In this document: positions 26,520 through 34,733 of the stretch, in pieces
How the letters are laid out: each line of letters opens with the position of its first letter
Numbering within the stretch: the stretch's first letter is position 1
From: CAZPUI01 sp964415525
GTDB taxonomy: Bacteria; Acidobacteriota; Holophagae; Holophagales; Holophagaceae
Direction of reading: 5' to 3'
Length of the DNA: 43,914 nucleotides
Assembly: GCA_964415525.1 (NCBI GenBank)
Contig: CAYQAS010000022.1
Location: forward strand, 1 to 43,914
Program-made: the position numbers and the translations under genes
The notes under the pieces: model-generated
Database searches by the model: none
What the model was told of the DNA's origin: nothing
Seen by the model: only the letters and a program-made list of their open reading frames with translations

Positions 26520-28475
26520 ATGCGTACCCTGCTGCTCCTCTCGATTCCCCTGGTCCTCGCCGCGCAGGCCCCTCGTCGGTCCGCGCCGGACGGGGCGCTG
26601 CTGGCCGTTTCCGACGGCGGGGGCCAGGTTCGCCTCCTGGTGTGGCCACCGCAGAACCAACCCCTTCCTGCCGGTGGCTGGCAGGTGCTGGATGAAGGTG
26701 GCAAGGTGCTGGTGCCTCGCCTGAAAGCGGGCGATCCCGAAGTCCTCAAGACCCTGCCTCCCGATCAGGCCGCGGAAGCCGGGCGTCTCGAAGGGCAACT
26801 GCAGTCGGAAAAGGACCCTGGGCGGCGCCGTCTCCTGGCGCTTCAGGCCCTGGTGGAGGCGGGGAACAATATCGCCATGGGCCGCGCCTTGGGCATGGCC
26901 GTCGCCCTTCCATCGCAGCCCATGGGGCGTCGCAGCTACACACTCGTGGGTCTGGACGGCAGCGGCAAGGCCGTGGGGCCGCGTTTCACAAGCCCGCAGG
27001 TGGACCCAACTTCGGCCACACCCTTTCCGAAAGCACCCCAAGCCCTGAGGGCGGATACGGGCAAGGAAACCGTGCGTTTGTACTGGCTCCCAGTGGACGG
27101 CGGCGACGTTCCGGTGGTGGATTACCGGGTGGCCCGGGGCGAAATGGTTCTTACGACCCAACCCCTCGTGCTGGGTGTCTGGGATCCCACCCAACCCGCC
27201 TTCGAGGATCGGGAGGCGGCCGGGGATCAGTCCCACGAATACCGGGTGTGGGCGGTGGACGTTTTTGGCCGTCGATCTCCCGACGTGGCGGTGGGGGTGT
27301 TCTTCCCGGATCCCGCGACCCTGAGGCCCCCGGCGCATCTGGCGGTGTTGCCGGAGCCCGGCTTGAACCTCCTGACTTTCCAGCCCAGTCCCACGAAACG
27401 CAGCGCAGGCACCCTGGTGGAGCGGGCTTTCTCCCCGAGCGGCCCCTTCCAGCTGCTCACCGCCAAGCCTCTGACCGTGGGGACGACGCGTTTCGAGGAT
27501 GCCTCCATCGGCGGGGGTGCCAGCTATCACTACCGCCTTCGCACCGTGGATGCCGATGGCAATGTTGGGGACCCAGGGCCGACCCGCCACGCCATCGCCC
27601 TGTCCAAGGCTGCGCCGATGGCTCCGGCCAGCTTCAAGGTGGAGGCCAATCCCCTGGGCCATGTCCTGACCTGGCAGGTGCCGGAGGTTCCCGTGGCGGG
27701 CTTCCTCGTGGAACGTAAGGTCGGCGAGGGGGAGTGGACCCGCGTGGGTTCGACCTTGACCAGGGGTGGGCGCTTCGAGGACCTGCTCACGGATGATGTC
27801 AGCGGGCCCATGAGCTACCGCGTCAGCACCATCTCCTATGACAACCTCTCCAGCCCGCCATCTGAGCCGGTGAACCTCGTGCGGCCGAACCGCGAGGTGC
27901 CGCCGCCCCCCATTTTCGAGGGCATCGATGGTGGCGGCGGCAAGGTGACGCTCCAGTTCCGGCCTGCGGGCCAGGAATCTCGCACCGCCCAATTCCTGGT
28001 GCTGCGCGCGCTGAAGCGGACGGACGGCTATGGCCTTGAAGTGATGGTGGGCGAGCCGCTCCCCGTAACGGCCCGGGAGCATGTGGATGCCTGGGTCGAT
28101 CCCGGCCAGACCTACCGTTACCGCCTGGTGGCGCTCTCTCCAGAGGGCATCCGAAGTGCCCTCTCGGAGGGCGTCGAGACTCGCGTGGGTGTGCCTCAGG
28201 TTCCCGAGCCGCCCCTCCCGAACCTGATTTTCCAGACCGAACCCTACCGCCATGTGCAGGTGAAGCTGGGGGCGATCCCCGAAGGCTTCCGGGCCTACCT
28301 GCACCGCAAGGCGCCCGGCGAAAAAAATTGGACGGAAATCCAGGGCCCCTTCCTGGAGTCAGAGGTGGTGGACCCGCGTCCGGTGCGAGGCAAGGTGCAA
28401 TACCGGATCCATTTGGAAGTCCCTGGAGGTCTTGCTGGACGGTCCGGGCAGCCAGTAGAAATCGAGGTTCGCTAA
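26520..28475 (+). CDS. Secreted fibronectin type III repeat protein
   Basis: Start at the ATG at 26520, giving 651 residues with a signal peptide (MRTLLLLSIPLVLAAQA). A helical N-terminal part (about 70-140) is followed by about four fibronectin type III-like domains (about 170-265, 270-365, 365-460 and 465-560), recognised by the recurring Y-R-V and YRLRTVDADGNVGDPGP-type strands, and a final beta domain. Such repeats act as spacers or adhesion modules in extracellular proteins. It lies 8 bp after the giant PKD protein and is very likely translated from the same transcript. Confidence 0.83.
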   Translation: MRTLLLLSIPLVLAAQAPRRSAPDGALLAVSDGGGQVRLLVWPPQNQPLPAGGWQVLDEGGKVLVPRLKAGDPEVLKTLPPDQAAEAGRLEGQLQSEKDPGRRRLLALQALVEAGNNIAMGRALGMAVALPSQPMGRRSYTLVGLDGSGKAVGPRFTSPQVDPTSATPFPKAPQALRADTGKETVRLYWLPVDGGDVPVVDYRVARGEMVLTTQPLVLGVWDPTQPAFEDREAAGDQSHEYRVWAVDVFGRRSPDVAVGVFFPDPATLRPPAHLAVLPEPGLNLLTFQPSPTKRSAGTLVERAFSPSGPFQLLTAKPLTVGTTRFEDASIGGGASYHYRLRTVDADGNVGDPGPTRHAIALSKAAPMAPASFKVEANPLGHVLTWQVPEVPVAGFLVERKVGEGEWTRVGSTLTRGGRFEDLLTDDVSGPMSYRVSTISYDNLSSPPSEPVNLVRPNREVPPPPIFEGIDGGGGKVTLQFRPAGQESRTAQFLVLRALKRTDGYGLEVMVGEPLPVTAREHVDAWVDPGQTYRYRLVALSPEGIRSALSEGVETRVGVPQVPEPPLPNLIFQTEPYRHVQVKLGAIPEGFRAYLHRKAPGEKNWTEIQGPFLESEVVDPRPVRGKVQYRIHLEVPGGLAGRSGQPVEIEVR

Positions 28476-28572
28476 GGGATCAGGACGCTTCATTCAAGAT
28501 CTTTCTTGGGGCTGCCGAAGGGGTGGGGACGACACTGGCGTCGTCCCCACCCCATATTCAGGGAGGAATCCC

Positions 28573-28989
28573 ATGAAGCTCCTGCGTGCCTTGGCCCTCA
28601 CGCTTCCCCTCGCCGTGGCGTCCCTGCACGGGGGGGAGCTGCCTGCGGATATGCAGGCCAAATTCGTCGCGCTCCTCTGCAAGAGCGCCAACAGCGCCGG
28701 CAAGATTGCTGTGAAGGACAGCGTTCTCAAAGCCGAACTTGCCAAGGTCGGTGTGAACGCGGACGATGGCGCCAGCGTGGCCTGGGCCTCCAGTGAGGCA
28801 GAAGTGAAGAGCCTCAAGGCCGCCAAGAAAATGGTGCTCTGCGGCAAGCTCGAGTTCCTGCCTGCCGGGGGCTCCGTCGCCATTGTGGAAGAGGGTGGGA
28901 AACCCCAGATCTACCTCCACATGGGCAACATCGCCGCCTCCGGTGTGCCACTGGCCGATTCCATTCTGAAAATCGGCAAGAAGCTCTGA
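28573..28989 (+). CDS. Small exported protein, YfiR-like
   Basis: 138-residue protein with a signal peptide (about 1-20) and GGAGG before the ATG. The body alternates helices and strands and ends KPQIYLHMGNIAASGVPLADSILKIGKKL, read in two parts as QIYLHMGNIAASG and ADSILKIGKK. This resembles the C-terminal part of YfiR/DUF4154 periplasmic proteins, where a similar strand plus helix closes the domain. The match is by eye and weak. It is the last gene of the surface cluster and is followed by a clear terminator. Confidence 0.6.
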   Translation: MKLLRALALTLPLAVASLHGGELPADMQAKFVALLCKSANSAGKIAVKDSVLKAELAKVGVNADDGASVAWASSEAEVKSLKAAKKMVLCGKLEFLPAGGSVAIVEEGGKPQIYLHMGNIAASGVPLADSILKIGKKL

Positions 28990-29005
28990 GTCGATCGAAC
29001 CCCTG

Positions 29006-29028
29006 AAGGCCCGGCTTGCCGGGCTTTT
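29006..29028 (+). terminator. Rho-independent terminator after the surface cluster
   Basis: A perfect 7-bp GC stem GCCCGGC/GCCGGGC with a TT core (29009-29024), followed by TTTT, 17 bases after the stop codon of the YfiR-like gene. It ends transcription of the 16.5-29 kb cluster. Confidence 0.85.
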
Positions 29029-29048
29029 CAGCGTACTGCCCATCGTCG

Positions 29049-29230
29049 GGTTGCATGGAACGGCGAGTTGCCAGGAATGAAGAGCTGGCTCCTCGCGCGG
29101 AGGAGGGATCGCCCGCGGCGCATCGATCCTGACCCTTCAAACCGCCATAAGCTCCTTGGACGAAGCCACGCCGCGCAAAAAGTTCCCCACGTACAGTGCA
29201 ACGCCCCGAGGCGGGGGCGTTTTGTTTGTT
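29049..29230 (+). ncRNA. Candidate structured non-coding RNA ending in the attL terminator
   Basis: No protein fits this stretch, but it folds well by eye. Outer pairings bring the ends together: GTTGCA (29050-29055) with TGCAAC (29197-29202), GGAAC (29057-29061) with GTTCC (29182-29186), and GGCG (29062-29065) with CGCC (29169-29172). After an open internal region, GAGCT (29082-29086) pairs AGCTC (29150-29154), enclosing two hairpins: CTCCTC/GAGGAG at 29089-29105 and GGATCG/CGATCC at 29106-29129. The RNA would end at the GC hairpin and T-rich tract of attL. The long rod with a central bubble is like 6S RNA, but no 6S sequence signature was confirmed. Confidence 0.35.
29191..29221 (+). repeat. 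attL: left 31-bp direct repeat
   Basis: Identical over 31 bases to 39532-39562; it begins GTACAGTGCAAC and ends GGGGGCGTT. The last 22 bases form a hairpin (AACGCCCC paired with GGGGCGTT), and here it is followed by a T-rich tract (TTTGTTTGTTTT), so this copy can act as a terminator. Bases on either side differ from the right copy. Confidence 0.88.
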
Positions 29231-29233
29231 TTA
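29199..29233 (+). terminator. Terminator hairpin formed across attL
   Basis: An 8-bp stem AACGCCCC/GGGGCGTT with a GAGGCG loop, followed by a run dominated by T. The stem belongs to the 31-bp att repeat, whereas the T-tract lies on the element side, so the element supplies or restores the terminator of the upstream RNA. Confidence 0.7.
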
Positions 29234-29271
29234 AGTTATTGCTAGAAGGTGTTTTATTTGTCTTTTTGTTT

Positions 29272-29297
29272 AAAATGCTCAAAAAACGCTCAATTGG
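29272..29297 (+). repeat. Left integrase arm-site candidate
   Basis: Two tandem 11-bp units, TGCTCAAAAAA (29276-29286) and CGCTCAATTGG (29287-29297). The 13-mer AAAATGCTCAAAA (29272-29284) occurs again in the same orientation just inside the right end at 39418-39430. The position, about 50 bp inside attL, and the tandem period fit arm-type binding sites of a lambda-like integrase. Confidence 0.5.
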
Positions 29298-29374
29298 TGT
29301 TGGGGGGAAGGGCCTGGACTCACATGGATGGGTGTCGCCTGTGTTTGGCGATTCGGGTCAGTGGAGACGTTTCG

Positions 29375-30316
29375 TTATTTGGTCAGTGAGTAGGTTCGAG
29401 ACATCCTAGTGCGCACTGATTGGGGCTTGCCATCCGCAATGACTGGCTCGAATCGCCATTGCAATGCATGCGACTCCGTTGTTGGTCGCAATTGTGGCGG
29501 ACCTTGAATCGCCTTTGCGGATAATGGAATCCCGGTAGGGCCAATTATCATCTCGACAACGACTTCTCCTTGAATCAAGGCCATGCGGGCGACGCTGGGG
29601 TAGGGCGGCATTGGGGGAATGAACGTCGCTTTTAGCTGCAAGAACTCGATATCGCGAATCGCGGTACTTGTGCTTTTGTGAGTTGGTTCAGGTGTGATTG
29701 TGGGTTTGGGTGACTCGGTTTTAATAATTGAAAGATCATCTAGTGCCTGCTTTTGTTGGCGAATGTCGTTTTGGGATTTTCGTTTTTGTGAGGATGAAAA
29801 TGTAAACATTGATCGGTCTTCATCTGTGCTTATCTCTTCGGCCGTAACTGTATATAATCCTTGCTTCCATGTATATTCGCGTCCATGGAATTTTGCACCA
29901 AATGCATTGTGTTTAATCGCAATCTTGGTGTTGAATGGGCTGCCAAATTTTGATTTAAATGCACTAGCTATACTGGTGAAGTTGACTGAATGTGTGCTTA
30001 CTTCAATGCTATTTAGTTCAAGTCCTTGTCCGAAATTTTCAAAGTTTAAAAAAACAGATACAAGAGCGTCACCTATGTTGTCCGTAAAAAAGCCATCTGT
30101 TTTAAGTGCATTTTTGTCGATTTTGAATTTCAATATCTCGTCCTGGCTCAATTCGCTGAGCTTGGTTCCGACCTTGAACCCTTTGAATACATAGGGGTTT
30201 GTGGCGTTCTTTGTGCCTGCTTTTCCTGGAAGCGCCGGTCGAACTTTATCTATCGATTGCGCCGAAAGGAAACACGTGGCTGTAATTCCAAATGCCAATA
30301 TTTTGGCAAAACTCAT
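29375..30316 (-). CDS. TonB C-terminal domain protein
   Basis: 313 residues with a signal peptide (about 1-20) and AAGGGA upstream of the ATG. The C-terminal ~85 residues match the TonB_C fold pattern: YPSVARMALIQGEVVVEMII, a central G-P-L segment, and ALQWRFEPV near the end. The middle has no recognised domain. It lacks the usual N-terminal membrane anchor plus Pro-rich linker of true TonB, so it is more likely a soluble periplasmic protein using the domain for contact. It lies just inside attL on strongly AT-rich DNA, in line with cargo of the mobile element. Function unknown. Confidence 0.75.
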   Translation of the reverse strand: MSFAKILAFGITATCFLSAQSIDKVRPALPGKAGTKNATNPYVFKGFKVGTKLSELSQDEILKFKIDKNALKTDGFFTDNIGDALVSVFLNFENFGQGLELNSIEVSTHSVNFTSIASAFKSKFGSPFNTKIAIKHNAFGAKFHGREYTWKQGLYTVTAEEISTDEDRSMFTFSSSQKRKSQNDIRQQKQALDDLSIIKTESPKPTITPEPTHKSTSTAIRDIEFLQLKATFIPPMPPYPSVARMALIQGEVVVEMIIGPTGIPLSAKAIQGPPQLRPTTESHALQWRFEPVIADGKPQSVRTRMSRTYSLTK

Positions 30317-30451
30317 ATTCGTTCCCTTCAGGGTAGTCGGCTTCGTGTGTTGACCGGCTAGGCGCGCGAAATTGGAAGGTCGTTGTCACGATCCTATATC
30401 CCGCGGGAAGGGTGTGCAAATCTTCCAGTGGATTTTGCCGAAACGAAGCCA
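30317..30451. other. Intergenic region upstream of the TonB-domain gene
   Basis: 135 bases separating two minus-strand genes of the element. It should hold the promoter of the TonB-domain gene; no convincing -35/-10 pair was picked out. Confidence 0.4.
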
Positions 30452-31066
30452 TCACTTCGATTGGCTCAAGTTCACATCCAGGACGGCTGGGGCGGTAACA
30501 GGTTGCCCCCGCCGCCTCGCCTGGATTCGTTCTAGCTCGTGCAGCGTCCTAAAGAACGACCGTTCAAGCTGGCTCTCATAGCGAGCCAATCTCTCTATGT
30601 GCTCGCCACTCTCCTTCCAAGTGAAGCCTGTGTGAGTCGGCTCGGAGTAATCCGGAGCGGGGATCGGAACAACCGATTCTAGTGGGTCGTAGGTGAGAAG
30701 CCTCATCTTCCCCATGTCGTGCTGGGCGTCTTCCACGGCGACTTTCAGGCCCTCTCGCTCTGCTCTTGTCGCTCGCCCGATCCGCCACCAGAGGGAGACC
30801 AGCCGAAGGAGAAGCCGTTCCTCCAAAGGGCCAACTGGCCTGAGCGTGCCTGCAAAGTCAGCCATGAGGGTATGGAAATCCTCAGGTCGCTCCCCAGCAA
30901 CGATCAAAGCTTCCGAATACCCGCCATGCGTCACTGCGTTCCGAGACGAAATCGCCTTGCCTGTTATGGACCTGGGCCCTGTTGATTTCATCGCGTTTCG
31001 TCGATTGCTTTCGTTTTTCGTGTTGTTGCTGGTTGGTTTGCGCATTGGAGGCGTCTCGATGCTCAT
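30452..31066 (-). CDS. NAxxHG-motif protein (terminase-small-subunit-like N-terminus)
   Basis: 204 residues, unknown function. The N-terminal third carries the paired motif NRRNAMKSTGPRSITGKAIS then SRNAVTHGGYSE, a widespread signature of uncharacterised bacterial proteins that also resembles the N-xx-HG start of some phage small terminase subunits. The rest is helical and charged (RLVSLWWRIGRATRAEREG). The start is uncertain: the ATG at 31066 has no good ribosome-binding site, and internal methionines at residues 8 and 26 are possible. In a satellite-like element a small-terminase-like protein could redirect packaging, but this is speculation. Confidence 0.6.
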   Translation of the reverse strand: MSIETPPMRKPTSNNTKNESNRRNAMKSTGPRSITGKAISSRNAVTHGGYSEALIVAGERPEDFHTLMADFAGTLRPVGPLEERLLLRLVSLWWRIGRATRAEREGLKVAVEDAQHDMGKMRLLTYDPLESVVPIPAPDYSEPTHTGFTWKESGEHIERLARYESQLERSFFRTLHELERIQARRRGQPVTAPAVLDVNLSQSK

Positions 31067-31357
31067 CGCGATGAAGTGGTTGCTACGTCAAAGAAATTGG
31101 TTTCCCACATGTCCCGGTGTCCCAATTCACGGGAAAGCCAATGACATCAAGCGTCTTGAGGCTGGCAGGCGAGAAGAGGGGATGTCCCTTCTTGGTGCCC
31201 ACACGTATCCCATCCCTGGACATGGCCACGGCGGGATAGGTGTGGGCCAAGTGTGGGACAAGTTCTTTATCCCGTTCCAATACCGCACCAAATCTAGGTT
31301 TGGACTCAATGGGACAATGGGAAACGGCAGATTCACCTCGCGAGGCCCCGCCATGGC
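31067..31357. other. Gap in the element with only a doubtful small frame
   Basis: 291 bases between the NAxxHG gene and the primase gene. A minus-strand frame at 31083-31280 (65 residues, TTG start, no clear ribosome-binding site, no recognised domain) could be a small protein, but support is weak. No RNA gene or terminator was recognised. Confidence 0.3.
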
Positions 31358-34129
31358 TTACCCCGTTCCATCTGACCTAAAATCCCCCAGGGCCGCAGCT
31401 CGGATGACGTACCACTGTCCCTGCCTGTGTGGCGTGCGCTCCTTTCGGTATGGCCTGCCTTGTGGCCCAGGCTCTATGAGCCCATCCTCCATAGCATCAC
31501 GAGCTACAGCCTGAGAATCGAAGCCACGACAGGCTTCTTTCCAGCCCGAAGTCGAAAAATAGAAGTCCCATCCCTCCTGTTCAGCCCTCGTTCCGAACTT
31601 CGATTCGGTGGGTTCTCCGAGCGCCCTTTTCCTGACTCCCGCCATGTCATTAGGCTTCGAATCCGTTGCGCTCCATTCAGCGAATCGGGAAAGTCCGAAC
31701 CGATTGAGGTAGTCCACAACAGCCTGGAGGCCTCGTTCTCGCTCGGATGCTCCCATGTGGCCCCGGCGTTTCAGCCACGCTTGGAAGCAGATGTGGGCGC
31801 CTTTGACTGCTTCCCCCTGGGCCCAGGGGAGTACCCCCACCTCTCGCGCCAGTTCGCCTGCGACCGCGACCAATGCAAAACGCCCCGCCACTCGCCGGAC
31901 TTGCCCGTCAACTCGACCATGCAAGGCATCGGCCAGCCACGCCGCCTCCATGCTTTGAAGCTTGAGCCGCAGGTCTGCCTCATTGCTGCGGAGCTTGCAC
32001 AGGGCGGCGAGGAATGCACGGGAGGGGTGCCCATAGTGCTTTCTCGAAGAGCCTTTGAGGGCTTCTGCGAAGGGGCCGAAGCCCTCAAACCCATGGGAAT
32101 TGTCGAACATCCCTTCAGGTGGACAGGGAATGTCAGGAACTCTGACCTCCTGACCGGCTTTGACTCTCTTGCCGTCTTCACCCACCTTGTCTTCGATTGA
32201 CTGTTCGCCAGTGCTGAGGAAGATGAGGCACCACTTCTTGATGCGCCTTCCTTCACCGTCTTTGCTCATCCTGGCTTTCGCGCTGCCGTTCGCGAGCATG
32301 TAGGCGACTGCCCCCGCCTCTTTCGCATCCACTTGGGAGAGTTCATCCAGGACAAGAAAGCCGTCGTTTCGAGGTGCGGCAAGTCCCTCAAGCCCGTTCG
32401 ATGTTGCACGCCACGTTGGGAGAGGATCGGGACGCCCCCAAACTGATGCCGCTGCCTCCAGACACGTTGTCTTCCCCTTGGAACTAGAGCCCATGAGATT
32501 GAATCCACCCCCACCGTCGGGGCGAAGCAAGGCCAGCAGGGGCCCAGCAAAAGCGCAGGACAAGGCGAACGCAAGGCGGGGATTCCCGACAGCGCGCATC
32601 GCCACTTCTCGCTTCCAGTCCTCCAACGTCCCATTGAGGCTATGAAGACCTGCATTGCCTGTCTCACCGGCATATCGCATGGGCTGAACCGCTGAGCCGA
32701 TCATCTCACCGCCGGGGAGGATGAAGGCCCCGTCGTGCCATCCAAGTGAATCCACCAGGAGCGCACGATTGCGGATCTGACGGGCGGCCAGCGCTAGGTA
32801 TCGCTGGAAGTTGCATCGCAGCCCACTCCCTGGAGGAAGCATGAGCCCACCCTGAGCAAGGATTCTTGCGAGTTCTGTCCCCTCACTGCTGATGAGTTCA
32901 AATGGAAGTGAAGCCTCGTGCGGTGCCCCATCCATATCTGCCCACGTCAGAAGAACGCGCCACCCGTGCGAAGCTGCATCGCGCACCAGACACGGCAGGG
33001 AGAAGGGCGGGGCGATCCAAACACGCTTCTGGCGTTGATTGCCGTCATCGTCTTGGCCTTCTGATTGCTTCACGTAATAGAGGCCACGCTCGCTCCATTC
33101 GAAACCAGGTACGCGCGGGCGCCCATGGTCTTCCAAGAGATGGCCTCGATTCATGCTCTGTTGAGCCACTTGCCAAGCATCGTGAGCCTTGTGCCTAAGC
33201 TCTTCGACACTCCATTGCGGTACGCACCGGGAGTTGTACCTCTCACACAGAAGAGCCAGCGCCTCGTCTTCTGTGAGGTCAAAGCCGCCAATGATCTTCA
33301 ACGCGGCATTGAAGGTGGCAGTGCTCCCATTTTCGCCCTGGATGGCAGGATCACATCGGTCCAGGTAGTTGCCAGCACGCTCCGTTACCTGCGAACGATC
33401 GGAGTCTGCATCCGCTGGTGTGGCCCGGGCCACACCGCCGTCGGTCGGTGAAGACCGTTGCCTCGCCACAGGGGGGAACGCAGCACGAATCTGATCTCGG
33501 GTGTATCGCGGCCCATCCGCATAGAGGAGTTCTACAAGGCGGGGCTCTTCTTTGCAGTGCATGAAGCCGGGAAGCCGGAGAACGCGCTCCACCGTGCACG
33601 ATTTCAGATCTGCGCCAAAACGGGATAGTGCGAACTGGATGCCACGGAGTTCCTCTTCGTGTTCTTTCCATCGGGCCTCACCCTCGCAAGGCATCGGCTC
33701 TTGGGCAAGCCAGTACAGATGCCAGCCACCGGGGGTTCGGACAGCCATGGTTGGCTTGATGGGGAGCGCATCCAGGTCAAAAGGGGCCGATGCATCCTTG
33801 CTGTCGATGTCGACATGGTGCCCGAAGAGGGCTTCGATGTTCGGCTTCTTACGACCCCGCCCATCTGTGCGATTCACAGTCATGAAGACTCCCGCACCTT
33901 CCTTGTTCAGACGGTCTAGCTCGGGAGCGGCTTCATCCAGGGATTGGAGCCAATGCTTGCTTAAGCCCGACTTCTTTGAAGCCTTCGCATCCTGGAAGGT
34001 CTGGAATCGGTTCGCAACGTTCCAAGCTTCATCAAGGCTGCACTGATGGAGGCTGGCCAGAAAGGGGACGGCATGACGATCCAGGCGGGTTCGAAGCGTA
34101 TCCGCCGATCCGCTCTTACGCTTGATCAT
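31358..34129 (-). CDS. RepB-type primase / DUF927 helicase-like replication protein
   Basis: 923-residue fusion typical of mobile-element replication. The N-terminal archaeo-eukaryotic-type primase domain (about 75-220) has the metal-binding HHVDIDSKD (D107, D109) and GGWHLYW with H137. The C-terminal DUF927 ATPase region (about 390-720) has Walker A GSSSKGKTT near residue 547 and a Walker B-like FLVLDELSQVD near 593. It would prime and unwind element DNA after excision. The start overlaps the preceding coiled-coil gene by 4 bp, with GGAGAGG upstream. It is the largest gene of the element and is GC-rich, unlike the defence-type operon. Confidence 0.88.
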   Translation of the reverse strand: MIKRKSGSADTLRTRLDRHAVPFLASLHQCSLDEAWNVANRFQTFQDAKASKKSGLSKHWLQSLDEAAPELDRLNKEGAGVFMTVNRTDGRGRKKPNIEALFGHHVDIDSKDASAPFDLDALPIKPTMAVRTPGGWHLYWLAQEPMPCEGEARWKEHEEELRGIQFALSRFGADLKSCTVERVLRLPGFMHCKEEPRLVELLYADGPRYTRDQIRAAFPPVARQRSSPTDGGVARATPADADSDRSQVTERAGNYLDRCDPAIQGENGSTATFNAALKIIGGFDLTEDEALALLCERYNSRCVPQWSVEELRHKAHDAWQVAQQSMNRGHLLEDHGRPRVPGFEWSERGLYYVKQSEGQDDDGNQRQKRVWIAPPFSLPCLVRDAASHGWRVLLTWADMDGAPHEASLPFELISSEGTELARILAQGGLMLPPGSGLRCNFQRYLALAARQIRNRALLVDSLGWHDGAFILPGGEMIGSAVQPMRYAGETGNAGLHSLNGTLEDWKREVAMRAVGNPRLAFALSCAFAGPLLALLRPDGGGGFNLMGSSSKGKTTCLEAAASVWGRPDPLPTWRATSNGLEGLAAPRNDGFLVLDELSQVDAKEAGAVAYMLANGSAKARMSKDGEGRRIKKWCLIFLSTGEQSIEDKVGEDGKRVKAGQEVRVPDIPCPPEGMFDNSHGFEGFGPFAEALKGSSRKHYGHPSRAFLAALCKLRSNEADLRLKLQSMEAAWLADALHGRVDGQVRRVAGRFALVAVAGELAREVGVLPWAQGEAVKGAHICFQAWLKRRGHMGASERERGLQAVVDYLNRFGLSRFAEWSATDSKPNDMAGVRKRALGEPTESKFGTRAEQEGWDFYFSTSGWKEACRGFDSQAVARDAMEDGLIEPGPQGRPYRKERTPHRQGQWYVIRAAALGDFRSDGTG

Positions 34130-34428
34130 TCGGCCTCTCCGTTTTCACGGAGGGACATGAAGAGTTCGCCCTCCTCACGAAGCTGAGCCTGAAACATGGC
34201 CCTCAGCATTTTGTCTACTTTCGCGTTCTCCCGGCGGATAGCCCTCCAGAATGGAGCCATCTTCAAATCCTCCTGGATGCGCATCTGCTCAAAGATTCTG
34301 TTTTCTTTCGCGATCTCTTGGTGGATAGCTCTCCAGAGTGGAGCCATTTCCAAATCATCCTGGGTACGTATCCGCTCCAGTCGTGGCCCTAGGCTTCTGC
34401 TCTCAGCTCTGTTGCGATGGGGCTTCAT
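34126..34428 (-). CDS. Small charged helical protein with a 29-residue duplication
   Basis: 100-residue protein, unrecognised. It is strongly helical and charged. A 29-residue unit is repeated in tandem: DDLEMAPLWRAIHQEIAK at residues 24-41 and EDLKMAPFWRAIRRENAK at 53-70, visible in the DNA as an 87-bp period (34237 versus 34324). It overlaps the genes on both sides by 4 bp, so it is embedded in the replication operon between the AlpA-like gene and the primase. It might be a replication accessory or a small DNA- or protein-binding adaptor. Confidence 0.7.
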   Translation of the reverse strand: MKPHRNRAESRSLGPRLERIRTQDDLEMAPLWRAIHQEIAKENRIFEQMRIQEDLKMAPFWRAIRRENAKVDKMLRAMFQAQLREEGELFMSLRENGEAE

Positions 34429-34667
34429 CGCTCAACTCCGGGGTATTGAGCGAGACGATCCAGGAGCTCATTCAGGGCAGGAACGGGGATCAGCCGCCGG
34501 GCCCCGCACTTCACGAAGGCGAGTTCCTCCGCCTTCATGAGGTTGTATAGAGTGCTTCGGCTGAGGCCGGTTGCTTCAGCTGCTTCCGGTACAGACAGGC
34601 TGATGCGCTGGACAGCGGGACGTTGGACCTTGGCGGGTTCACGAGTCGGTTGTTTGAGCTTGGGCAT
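34425..34667 (-). CDS. AlpA / excisionase-type helix-turn-helix protein
   Basis: 80-residue DNA-binding protein with a MerR/excisionase-like winged helix: LSVPEAAEATGLSRSTLYNL (about 24-43) followed by the wing LAFVKCGARRLIPVPALNEL. This class includes AlpA of P4-like satellites and Xis recombination directionality factors. GGAGG precedes the ATG. It precedes and overlaps the coiled-coil gene by 4 bp. Its likely job is to switch on integrase-directed excision or regulate the element's genes. Confidence 0.88.
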   Translation of the reverse strand: MPKLKQPTREPAKVQRPAVQRISLSVPEAAEATGLSRSTLYNLMKAEELAFVKCGARRLIPVPALNELLDRLAQYPGVER

Positions 34668-34733
34668 GGGTGATCCTCCGAATGCAGGGCTGTGGAGTGC
34701 CGTGCATAGGGAGGATCCGATCCGACAAGTTGT

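Noticed and set aside
28990..29230. tRNA or tmRNA as the integration target
   Set aside because: No cloverleaf, no T-loop GTTCGA-type arm in place and no CCA end adjoining the repeat; the structure is instead a long rod-like fold.
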